NCBI GenBank assembly: GCA_036927565.1
Contig: JAYESD010000004.1
Coordinates: 168,861,697-168,925,696 of the forward strand
Direction of reading: 5' to 3'
Length of the DNA: 64,000 nt
From: Tuctoria greenei
Taxonomy: Eukaryota > Streptophyta > Magnoliopsida > Poales > Poaceae
The position numbers and the translations under genes are program-made. The notes under the pieces were generated by a model. The model saw nothing but the letters and a program-made list of their open reading frames with translations, ran no database searches and was not told the origin of the DNA. Shown here in pieces: positions 51,490-62,292 of this stretch (the stretch's first letter is position 1; the number at the start of each line of letters is the position of its first letter).

Positions 51490-53902
51490 ATGTCGGACAT
51501 GATGGACATCCACAAGAGCAACGACCAAGAAAAGGTTGATGATGAAAAGAACCTCAAGGTGGAGAAGCTCCTCGAAGACATTCAAGACTTCAAGGACGAC
51601 GATGAGGAGACGCTAGAACTAAAGGCGCTCCTAAGAAAGAAGACACTTTCCAAAGGGAAAGTGAGGATTGAAGAAAAGAAGAAGGGGGTAGTCACACCAA
51701 CTACTCCCGATATCCTTTTAATTATGATCGTCTCAATTCCAATAATAATCATTATTTGTCTATCCCACTTGGAAAAGCCCCACATTTCGATGAAAGTGAT
51801 TACTCAATGTGAGGGCAAAATATGAAAATGCATCTAATTTCCCTCAATCCAAGTTTATGGCATATTGTGTGCAAAAGGATAGATATCCAGAACGACGACG
51901 AAGAGCTCACACCAAGCCAAGAGCAGGCTATTCATCGAAATGCTCAAGCCGCTGCAGTAATTACCTCTTCGCTCAGTCGGGACGAGTCCACCAAGGTGGA
52001 TGGACTCGAGATTCCTAAGGAGATTTGGGACACACTACAAACTCCACATGAAGGTGACCGTCATGTGCGTGAAGCAAAGATCGAAATGATCGAAGGCGAA
52101 TTGGGAAGATTCGCAATTGAAGAAGACGAGTCACCCCAGGACATGTACAACCGATTGAAGACACTGGTCAACAAGGTCAGATCATACGGAAGTAAGAAGT
52201 GGAATGACCACGAGGTGGTAAAGCTCATCCTTAGAGCTTTCATGCCTCTCAACGTCACCCTATGCTCCATGATCAAAGAAAGCCCCAGATATACAAGGAT
52301 GACTCCGGATGAATTGCTTGGAAAGATCATCAACTTCGATATGATGGAAAAACAAGCAAAGCATGTCAAGGAGATTGCCGACCTCACCTCGGCAAAGAAG
52401 AAAGGGGTTGCTTTGAAGTCCACCCTCAAGCCCCTATCTAAGGAAGCTAGAGAAGCACAACCAGAAGAAGACAGTGACGACGAGAGCAGTGAATTAGATG
52501 AAGAAGACAAGATATTGTTCATGAAGAAATTAAAGAGAATAATTAAGAAAAGACAAGGCGCCAAATCAAGTGAAGGAAAGTACAAGGAAAGATCAAAGCC
52601 AAAGTTGAGGAGGGCATGCTATAATTGTGGTGAGTATAGCCACTTTATAGTTGATTGCCCATAAGAAGAGAACAAGAAAAACACTAAAGAAGCCAAGCCT
52701 CAACCCAAGAAATTCTTCAAGAAGAAGAAACAAGCCGAACAAGCTTACATAGGGAAAGAGTGGGACTCAAATGATGAGTCCTCATCATCCGAAGTACAAG
52801 AGATGGCTAGCATAGCCATCGAGAAGACATCCAAGAAGTCTACCCTCTTCCCTACAGTTGGCGCATGGAAGTTAGATGGCACTTGCCTTATGGCAAAGGA
52901 AGGTAAATGCAAGGTAACCATTAAACCCCCTTCCGTGCATTCTTATTCTAGTGATGATAAAATCAATAGTGATAATGAGGATGTGCTTGTTGGACTAGAT
53001 AGGAAAACTGCCATAAAAATGAAAATTTTACTTGATCAACCTGTTGAGAAGGAGAGGTTGATACATCGTCTAGAGGACATGAGCATCTCCCAAACGGAGG
53101 AATATGTCGAACTTGACAAGCTTCTAGAACTTGAAAAGGAACGAAGCAATTCACTAGATCTTTAGTTAGCTTTAAACAAGGAAACTTGCTTGGAATTAAT
53201 CGACTCAAATGCTACAACCAAGGACCAACTTGCTGACTTGATCAAGGTTAACAAGATCCTTGAAGTGCAAGTTGAGTCACTCAAGCAAGGTGAACCTTCT
53301 TCCTCTTCAAGTTCACCTTCTCAACCCAATATAACTGAGTTTGCTCATGCTTGTACATGCAATAAAGTTGACACCAATTGAAGGACAAGCCAACCTCTAC
53401 AAAGGATAAACATCCTGCACAAAGTGGCATATTTGACACGGAGAAGATCAAATATGCACATAGTGCATACTTGGTTAAAAGACCTCCAAATGTCGAATAT
53501 GGCATTGGTTACTCTTATGGTGAGAAGCAACATGCTAGAAGCCATAAGAATAACAAGGAGAGGATTACCTTTGTAAAGGGAAGACCCTCTCAAACTGGAA
53601 AGTCAAAGATTAAAACAGTAATCACACATGAACACAAGACTAGTACGGTTGGTGTCTGGACAAGTCCGGTCCTCTGGACAAGTCCGACCTCCCAGACTAG
53701 TCCTGTACATAAACAACAACAATTATTGTTTAGAACTTTTGATGCCTCGTATGTCTTAATGAAAAATAATTTTGGCAAATTTTATGCTCATTATGTTTGG
53801 CCACACCATGAGAACACCAAGTCTCATGTGTGGGTGCCCAAATGTCTTGTAACTAACCTCCAAGGACCAAAGCAAGCTTGGGTACCTAAAACCAAAGCAT
53901 AA
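51490..53902 (+). pseudogene. gag: Copia C gag
   Basis: The start is ATG at 51490 (MSDMMDIHKSNDQEK). The UBN2-type capsid region (51822-52440) has FAIEEDESPQDMYNRLKTLV and DHEVVKLILRAFMPLNVTLC; the zinc knuckle CYNCGEYSHFIVDC ends at a stop near 52662. A Ser-rich, acidic, helical tail follows and the end KQAWVPKTKA stops at 53902. Frameshifts lie near 51690 and 51790, with stops near 53163 and 53379. The segment at 53638-53705 holds four palindrome-like units in frame, encoding GVWTSPVLWTSPTSQTSPVH. Confidence 0.87.
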
Positions 53903-53904
53903 TT

Positions 53905-54754
53905 TGTTTTTGTAGGCCTATTCCTCCGGTGGATCTAAATGGGTGCTAGACACTGGCTGCACCAACCATATGACTCGAGAAAGAAGAATGTTCGTTGAAT
54001 ATGAAGAGAATGAGGATCCAAATGAGGGCATCTATTTTGGAGATAATAGTCAAGGAAAGGTGCTCGGTACCGATAAAATTGCAATATCTTCCAAACACAC
54101 ACTTTCTCATGTCTTACATGTTGAATCCTTAGATTATAACCTGCTGTCCATATCTCAATTATGTGACAAAGGTAATAATTGCTTGTTCACTAACGAGGGT
54201 GTGACCGTTTCTAGGAGGAGTGATGGTTCTGTTTCATTCAAGGGTATGTTAAAAGGAAAGCTCTATCTTGCTGACTTCAACAAGGATAAAGCCGAACTTG
54301 ACACATGCTTGATTGCAAAGACAAACATGGGTTGGCTGAGGCATAGATGGCTAGCGCATGTTGGTATGAGGAACCTTCAAAAACTCCCCAAAGGCGATCA
54401 CATCTAAGGTTTAAAGGATGTTGTATTTGAGAAAGATAGGCCTTGTAGCGCGTGCCAAGCCGGAAAGCAAGTTGGAGCACCTCACCCCACCAAAAATGTC
54501 ATGACTACAACAAGACCGCTTGAGCTACTACACATGGACTTGTTTGGTCCAATTGCCTACATAAGCATCGGCGGTAACAAATATGGTTTAGTAGTTGTTG
54601 ATGATTTTTCTCGCTTCACTTGGGTTTTCTTTTGGCATGATAAGTCAGAAACACAAGGAATACTCAAGAAGTTCTTCAAACGAGCTCAAAACGAATTCTG
54701 GTTGACAATCAAGAACATTCAAAGCGACAATGGCACGGAGTTCAAGAACACACA
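53905..54754 (+). pseudogene. pol: Copia C pol: protease and integrase start
   Basis: Protease LDTGCTNHMTRERRMF (53947 onward) keeps the D-T-G triad. The gag-pre-integrase region (AHVGMRNLQKLPKGDHI, then CSACQAGKQVGAPHP) is broken by a stop at 54405. The integrase core begins (LLHMDLFGPIAYISIGG, SDNGTEFKNTH). It is interrupted exactly there by the LTR of element D. Confidence 0.87.
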
Positions 54755-57401
54755 TGTAACACCCTCAATTTTCGCATCATGCATTACATATATGTTCATG
54801 CATTAAATATTAATAGAATAAAAGAAAAATGATAAACCATATATATATGGTGTAGCAAAAAGAAGAAAGAGAAAATAATAATTATAGCCTAAAACTTGCA
54901 ATGGGGAAAAGTATAAAAAAAAATAATAAAAATATATATAAATATATGTATAAACAATATATATAATATATATATATAAAATGTAATATATATTAATATT
55001 TAGCTATAAAAGAAAAGAATAAATAAATAAAAAAAAAGAAAAAAAAGAAAGAAACCCGCCGCTGGCCAGGCCGAGCTGGCCCAGCCAGCTCACGCCCGCA
55101 CGCGCCCCGCCTGGGCCCCGACTCCCGCTCCAGCGCCGACCGAGCGCCCCGCCCGAATTGCGCCGACCGCGCCCTGCCACTGGGTCCCGCCTCCCGTGCA
55201 GCGCACCCGCCGAATCCCACCCGAGCCGGCCGATTCCTGCGCTGCCGAATCCCGCCCCGACTCTCCCGCGCAGTGCACCGCAGCACCGTACCGGCCAGCC
55301 CCGCGATTCCCGGCTCCCGCGCGAGTTTCCCGGCCGCAACCGACTCGGTTCCCTGGATCGGGAGACTCCTGTACCGTGCCTATAAAAAGGAGACCCGCCC
55401 GTAGGTTTTTCCCACGATCCCAGAACCGCCGCCAGCCACGGGAAAAGCCGCCGGTACAGAAGGCAAAAGAAACCAGGGACCAGAGGGCTGCGCCCAGGGA
55501 AGAAAAAGGAGAAAAAGAAGGGGAAGAAGAGGAAGAAAAAGAGGAGGGCACCGCCGTCTGCCGGAGATCGTCGTCGCCATCGTGTCGCCGTCGTCGTGCC
55601 GCCGGAGGACCTTGCGCATCTACTTCGTCTACGCATCGTCCCCATCCTGCGATCATCGAAGCCATCGCATCTACGGTAGGCCATGTTCCGATGCGAATTT
55701 TAGCGACCATATTGAATCTAATAGACGTAAATTGATCTTGGTTGCGTCGTCTTTTTATTTTGAGCAGCATTAATCCACCCTAAAACCCCCGTAAGCTCAT
55801 ATGAACACGTATGAACTAGTTGTATCTAATTAATAAACAACCATAGTTAAGTAATTATTGAATTGTGCATGCATGCATCGTATTGAATTGTATGAATTTT
55901 CTTGTATGTATGATCACGTGTAGAGGAACGTGCTCAAGAGGCCGCATACGAGGATTTCCAAACTCAAGACCTTGAAGCGCTTGAGCAACCCCATCCGTCG
56001 GAGCAAGGCAAGTGTCCTTGATCATATTGATCCTATTTTAAAATAAATGTTTTGTTTGCAAACTGCATGCTTGTGTCAATTTGATGGGAATTCTATGTTA
56101 GGAAGTTTACTAGTTTTGTTTAACCACCCTTGTCACCTGGGATATATGGTAGAGAGTCGGGAAGGGCTTTTTACCTTTTTGCTTCGCTTAATTAATTGGG
56201 ATGGCAAACATCACTACATATTTAATTATGCATCAATGATATTATGGTTAATGTGAACTAGTCAATACGATGGGTGATCTAAGCAAGCCTGGTATGTGGA
56301 TGGGTTGGATGTTATGGTGGTTTGCTTGCTTTAGATCTAAGGACCGGTTCATGCGAGAATATGTCAGGTCAACAGTGCCACCACAAGGCCAAGTATGGGT
56401 GCGGCGTAGCTGAATAATTAGGAGCGCTGCTAGTATTGTATGGACCATTGGATGGCGCGGGGAATGGGAGTCGAGGAGGACTGCCCTGGGATCCGCATGG
56501 CACACGAGGGGGCCCGTGGGTGGGAGAACGGAGATTCAAGCCTGCCGGTGAAACCTTAGTGGGCCCGTACATACTAGTAGTCCCTTTTGAAAGGCTATTT
56601 TGTGATCTCTTGGCCACACACCTACGGAAGTGTGAGATGGCATAATGGAGGTTTCTTAGTCACCAAAAGGTGATGAAATCACGAACATGTGGGTAAAGTG
56701 GTACAACCTCTGCAGAGTGTTAAAAACTATCATGATAGCCGTGCTCCCGATTATGAGCGCCTGGATGACCTACATGATTAGAGGATTTGGTATTGGGATG
56801 GTTGGACTATGGTTATGGGTTGTTAATGGTTATGGACGGTTTATGGATTATGGTCATGGATATGAATTTGAGTTCTGGTAACTGGACATGGATAATGATG
56901 ATGTTGGCAATAATTGGATATGGTTTATATTTTGTTAATATGATGATTATGATGGGATTGTTTCACATAGACATAGTATAATGCTTTTCAAATGGTTTTA
57001 CTGTACTTTTCAGCACTTAGCCATTATTATTGTCGTCATTTGAATAAGCCACATGTCATACTTTCCACACTTGCTGAGTACGACATGTACTCACCCTTGC
57101 AATCCCCCCAACAGCTACTGGAGACAATTGGGAGTACCCTAAGGATCATGCCGAGTACTAGGTTGCGTACCGCCGTCAATTGCCTGTGGATTGGAGTCGT
57201 GCTGTTTATTTTATTTTCCGCTGCAATATTTAGAGTTTTATCATTTGTGAACTATTGGATTATTGTAATAATGTATTTATTTAATAGTTAAGACGTGGTT
57301 ACATTCTGTATATCGTTTGTGATGCAAACGTATATGTGTGATGAACTTCCTGGGCACACATATGCGTTACGCTTGGTTCATTTTCGGAACCAGGCGTCAC
57401 A
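54755..57401 (+). repeat. 5' LTR of element D
   Basis: TGTAACACCC to GGCGTCACA, 2647 bp. U3 has an AT-rich segment (54830-55050), then a very GC-rich, CpG-rich segment (55056-55380) ending at the TATA box TATAAAAA at 55381-55388. It differs from the 3' LTR by scattered, mostly C/T or G/A changes and an indel near 55870. Confidence 0.93.
55381..55388 (+). promoter_or_regulatory. TATA box of element D 5' LTR
   Basis: TATAAAAA, repeated in the 3' LTR at 62869-62876. Confidence 0.75.
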
Positions 57402-57404
57402 AAT

Positions 57405-57422
57405 TGGTATCAGAGCCACAGG
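57405..57422 (+). other. Primer binding site of element D
   Basis: TGGTATCAGAGCCACAGG begins three bases after the LTR and fits initiator Met tRNA. Confidence 0.9.
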
Positions 57423-57672
57423 TTGACCGTAGGATGCAGCCTAGATAGAATGGACACTTTAGAGCGCATAGGAGCACTCAGGAATCGATGTGTTTTTGCT
57501 TGGTGTGCTGTTTGCTATATATATTGTTTGCTTGTGTGCTTAATAGTGGATTTTGGGATGCTTTAGCATTGCCATGTCCACCTAGGCTAGTATAGCTAGT
57601 TGGTTAACTTCATATCCCTTGATGCATATAGTTGGGGACGTTTCTAAATTCTTACCTATTGCTCTTCTTCAG

Positions 57673-58879
57673 ATGGTGAGGACTCGCAATCAGAGGGATG
57701 TCAATGATGAGGAGGAGCGCAATGAAGTACCTCAGAACAACAATGGGCAAGGACCTGCTCATGGAGCTATCAACATTGAGCACCTATAGGCTATGCAAAA
57801 CCAGCTCATGCAGACCATGATACAGACTATGGGACAGCTGCAGGCTGGCAATACCAACAATCAGCCCCACATGCCTCCACCGCCACCCCCACCTCCCCAC
57901 AACCGTTTGGGAGAGTTCATGAGGACCAGACCGCCCACCTTTGCACAAGCCACGGACCCAATGGAAGCTGATGATTGGCTGAAGTCCGTTGAGCAGAAAC
58001 TTGCTATTGTCCAGTGCACTGATAGAGAGAAGGTTCTCTTTGCATCACACCAACTAGTTGGAGCAGCCGCCGACTGGTGGGAAGCTCTTTGCAACACTCA
58101 TGATAATCAGGAGGCAATCACTTGGGCTGAGTTTAAGCAGAGTTTCCGTTCCCACTATGTACCTGAAGGAGTTATGATACTGAGAAGACAAGACTTTGAA
58201 AATCTCAGGCAAGGAAGGATGAGCGTGAGTGAGTATCTCAACAAATTCACTCAATTATCAAGATATGCTCCAGAAGACATCAAAACTAATAGTAGGAAGC
58301 AATATCTGTTTATGAGGGGTCTCAACAATGAAATTCAAGTCCAGTTGCTCAATACTGATTATCCAAACTTCCAAAAGTTGGTTGACAAGGCTATTGTGGT
58401 TGAGAACAAGATTCGTGAGATGGAGCAGGACAATAAGAGGAAGATGCCACATCATGGACCGCAGCAAGGAAGCAATGTTCGCCCCCCGCTATGCACCACC
58501 TACTGCACCACCCTACAACCCATCTGCTCCTGCATACCGCGCTGCTTATCCGCCCCGCCCAAATCAGCCAGCGCAGCAACGCCCCGCCATGCAAGCGCCT
58601 CGCAATCTTGTGCCACCTGCGCCGCGTCCTAACATGGCGGCAAATGCTCAAAACCAGTTGCGCCCAAACTTCCGTAATGCCACGGGCGGTAAGACATGCT
58701 ATGTGTGTGGAGAACCCGGACACTTTGCAAGTCAATGCCCCAGGAGAAACTATGGACCTATGAACAATGCACCAAGGCCAAATAACCCGCGACCAAATGG
58801 AGGAGCACCACAAGGCAACCGTGGACAGCAGAATTTTGCTCGTGGCAATGTGAATCATGTCTCTACGGAGGAAGCCTAG
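57673..58879 (+). pseudogene. gag: Gag of element D
   Basis: The start is ATG at 57673 (MVRTRNQRDVNDEEE). A TAG lies at 57787-57789. The capsid region (about 57950-58420) has DDWLKSVEQKLAIVQCTD, GAAADWWEALCN, LRQGRMSVSEYLNKFTQLSR and KQYLFMRGLNNEIQVQL. A one-base frameshift near 58475 moves the frame; then a Pro/Ala-rich stretch and the zinc knuckle CYVCGEPGHFASQC (about 58698) follow. A TAG at 58877-58879 separates it from protease in the same frame, where a glutamine codon is likely to have mutated. Tekay elements normally have one continuous gag-pol frame. Confidence 0.88.
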
Positions 58880-61042
58880 CAAGCTGATGACGTCGTGATT
58901 GGTATGTTTCTTGCCAACTCCAACCCTGCGACTGTTTTATTTGATTCGGGAGCATCTCATTCATTCATCTTGTCAAAGTATGTTGCCAAGTACAATTTGC
59001 CTATATCTCATATGAAGCAAACTATGCTAGTAAGTTCTCCTGGCGGAGAGATGAGGACAAATATAGTATCTCCGAAAGTAAGCATTAAAATAAGGGCGGT
59101 AGACTTTCTCGCAAACCTCATAGTCTTGGACTCCCAAGGAATAGATATAATTCTTGGAATGGACTGGTTGAGCAAGTATAATGGAGTCATTCAATGTGCC
59201 GAGAGGATTGTGCAGTTGACAAGTGAACATGGTACACGCATCGAAGTTGAGGCAGTCCAACCTGCAAGAGAGAAAGCGATGCTGAATCACGTGGAAGAAG
59301 TGACATTGGAAAGCATTCCGATCGTTCGCGAGTACCCAGACGTGTTTCCAGATGAGTTGCCAGGTATGCCACCTGATCGTGACATAGAATTCGCCATTGA
59401 GTTGATACCCGGAACTGCACCTATAGCTAAGAGGCCGTATAGGATGCCTCCTAAGGAATTAGCAGAGCTCAAGAAGCAAATTCAAGAGTAGCTAGAGAAG
59501 GGTTTTATACGCCCAAGCTCATCCCCGTGGGGAGCCCCAGTGCTCTTCGTAGATAAGAAGGATGGAACCCAGAGGATGTGTGTGGACTATAGGTCTCTCA
59601 ACGAAGTGACAATTAAGAACAAGTACTCACTGCCCCGTATAGAGGATTTGTTCGACCAAATGAAGGGTGCTTGTATCTTCTCCAAGATTGACTTACGGTC
59701 AGTATACTTCCAAATGAAGATTAGACCATCAGATATACCCAAGACAGCATTTCGGACACGATATGGATCTTATGAGTACACCGTCATGTCATTTGGATTG
59801 ACGAACGCACCTGCGTACTTTATGTATCTCATGAACAAGGTCTTCATGGAATATCTGGATATGTTCATCGTAGTGTTCATCGATGACATTATGATATACT
59901 TGAGAAGCGAGGAAGAACACGAAGAACACTTGAATCTTACATTGCAGAAGCTACGGGAACACCAATTGTATGCCAAGTTCAGTAAATGTCAATTCTGGTT
60001 ACGGGAAGTTTCTTTCTTAGGCCATATTATTTCCGGAGGAGGAGTATCAGTTGACCCAGGGAAGGTGAGAGATGTGCTTAAGTGGGAACCGCCACAGAAT
60101 GTTAAGGAAATTCGGAGTTTCCTTGGAATGGCTGGATATTACCGTTGGTTTATCAAGGACTTTTCCAAGATAGCCAAACCTATGATGGAGTTGCTAATGA
60201 AGGGAAAGGCGTTCCAATGGACTGAAGCTTGTCAGAATAGTTTTGAGGAGTTGAAGAAGAGGTTGACAACAGCCCCAGTTTTGGTATTGCCGGATGTAAG
60301 CAAGAGTTTCGACATCTATTGTGATGCATCAAGACAAGGACTTGGGTGTGTATTGATGCAAGAAGGCCAAGTGGTATCTTATGCATCGAGGCAACTAAAG
60401 AAACATGAGTTGAATTATCCTACACACGACCTTGAACTCGCAGCTGTGGTACACGCCTTGAAGATATGGAGACACTATGTTTTTGGTAACCGATGTGAGA
60501 TTTATACGGATCACAAGAGTCTCAAGTACATATTTACGCAAACAGATCTGAATCTGAGGCAACGCTGATGGTTGGAGCTCATCAAGGATTATGACGTGGG
60601 AATCAACTATCACCCAGGGAAGGCCAATGTAGTGGCCGATGCTTTGAGCCGAAAGGGAGTAAGCCACCAACTCACAGTCCGGGAGCTGCCATCCGAGTTA
60701 TGCAAGGAGTTTGAACGGTTGAACCTTGGATTCATAAATGAGATGGGAACGATGGAAGTCAACCCAACATTAGAGCAGGAAATACGGGAAGGACAGACAA
60801 AGGACAAGGAAATACAGGAAATCAAGGAAAGGACCCAAGAAGGAAAAGAATTCAGATTTGATGAGGACAAACAGGGTACCTTATGGCTTGGAAAGAGGAT
60901 TGTGGTACCTAATGACAGGCATATTCGGGAAACAGTATTGAAGGAGGCACATGACTCGCCTTACTCAATTCATCCTTGTTGTACGAAGATGTACAAGGAC
61001 TTAAAGACATGCTACTGGTGGGCCAGCATGAAAAGGACATAG
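58880..61042 (+). pseudogene. pol: Pol of element D: protease, RT, RNase H, start of integrase
   Basis: Protease has VLFDSGASHSFI and IILGMDWLSKYNG. RT has RMCVDYRSLNEVTIKNKYSL, FSKIDLRSVYFQM and VVFIDDIMIY as the catalytic box, then SFLGMAGYYRWFIKDFSKIA. RNase H has YCDASRQGLG, ELAAVVHALKIWRHYVFG, YTDHKSLKYI and GKANVVADALSRK. Stops at 59489-59491 and 60566-60568 break one otherwise continuous frame. The integrase zinc region begins (KMYKDLKTCYWWASMKR) with a one-base shift at about 61035. Inactive, but with only five or six lesions over 4.5 kb. Confidence 0.9.
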
Positions 61043-62292
61043 CCGAATATGTTGCACTTTGTGATGTGTGCCGACGAGTTAAAGCTGAACATCAAAGGCC
61101 AGCCGGATTGTTACAACCATTAAAGATCCCGGAGTGGAAGTGGGAAGAGATTGGTATGGACTTTATAGTTGGATTACCGCGAACTCAGTCTGGCTATTAT
61201 TCAATATGGGTTATTGTGGATCGGTTGACAAAATCAGCTCACTTCATCCCTGTCAAGACCACATATACCACCGCGAAGCTAGCAGAATTGTATATGGAGC
61301 ATATTGTGTGTCGACATGGGGTACCGAAGAAGATAGTCTCGGATAGAGGTTCTCAGTTTACCTCCAGATTTTGGCAGAAATTGCATGAAGCAATGGGAAC
61401 AAGGTTGAACTTCAGTTCGGCGTATCACCCTCAAACAGATGGACAAACCGAGAGGACCAACCAAATTTTGGAAGACATGTTAAGAGCTTGCGCATTAAAG
61501 CATGGGAAAAGTTGGAATAAAAGTTTGTCGTACGCTGAATTCTCGTACAACAATAGCTACCAAGCAAGTCTGAAAATGTCACCCTACGAAGCATTGTACG
61601 GAAGGAAGTGTAGGACCCCCTTGTTTTGGAATGAAACCGGATAGAATCAAGTGTTTGGTCCCGATGTGTTACAAGATGCTGAAAGGCAAGTCCAAATAAT
61701 ACGGGAAAACTTAAAGGCTGCCCAGTCTCGACAGGAAGGTTATGCTGATAATAGGCGAAGGAGTTTGACTTTTGAAGTTGGAGATTTTGTATACGTCAAA
61801 GTGTCACCTATCAGAGGTCAGCGACGGTTTAACGTCAAAGGAAAACTGGCACCACATTACATCGGACCGTTCAGGATTTTGGACAAACGAGGAGAAGTGG
61901 CATATCGACTTGAGCTGCCAACGTATCTCTCCGATGTACACGACGTGTTTCACGTCTCTCAACTCAAGAAGTGTCTCAGGGTACCGGAAGAACAAGTGCC
62001 GATGGACGAGTTAGAACTTCAAGAGGATTTGTCCTATGTCGAGCAACCTATCAAAATTTTGAACATAAAGGAAAGGGTCACAAGGAATAAGAGGATCTGT
62101 TGGTGCAAAGTGCAATGGAAACACCATACGGAAGCCGAAGCTACATGGGAACGTGAAGAAGACTTGAAGGCAGAATTCCCTCACCTTTTCTCCACGCTAT
62201 CGAATCTCGAGGGCGAGATTCACTTTAAGGGGGGTAGGTTTGTAACACCCTCAATTTTCGCATCATGCATTACATATATGTTCATGCATTAA
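61035..62292 (+). pseudogene. pol: Pol of element D: integrase core and chromodomain
   Basis: The frame continues as IAEYVALCDVCRRVKAEHQ. The DDE core has aspartates in IGMDFIVGLP and IVSDRGSQFTS and a glutamate in DGQTERTNQILEDML. A stop lies at 61642-61644. The GPY/F-like region follows (VYVKVSPIRGQRRFNVKGKL, APHYIGPFRIL), then the chromodomain (IKILNIKERVTRNKRI, VQWKHHTEAEATWEREEDLK). The frame passes through the polypurine tract as IHFKGGRF and stops inside the LTR at 62290-62292. Chromodomains in this branch guide integration into marked chromatin. Confidence 0.9.
62225..62240 (+). other. Polypurine tract of element D
   Basis: TAAGGGGGGTAGGTT immediately precedes the 3' LTR. Confidence 0.85.

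Larger units (their letters stand above)
51217..54754 (+). mobile_element. SIRE/Opie-like Ty1/copia element, truncated and interrupted (copia C)
   Basis: Plus-oriented member of the copia A/B family. The last 220 bp of the 5' LTR, primer site, gag and pol up to the integrase core are present. The 5' side is cut by element F and the 3' side by insertion of chromovirus D at 54755. The rest should resume beyond the window. Confidence 0.9.

Noticed and set aside
55158..55735. Long Arg/Pro-rich ORFs on both strands of the D 5' LTR (and 62577-63261 in the 3' LTR)
   Set aside because: They arise from GC-rich composition and few stop codons, overlap the promoter and occur in several frames at once.
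56780..56960. Telomere-like or GGTTATGG repeats in the D LTR
   Set aside because: The GGTTATGG-like stretches are irregular, short and part of both LTR copies by position; not a telomeric array.
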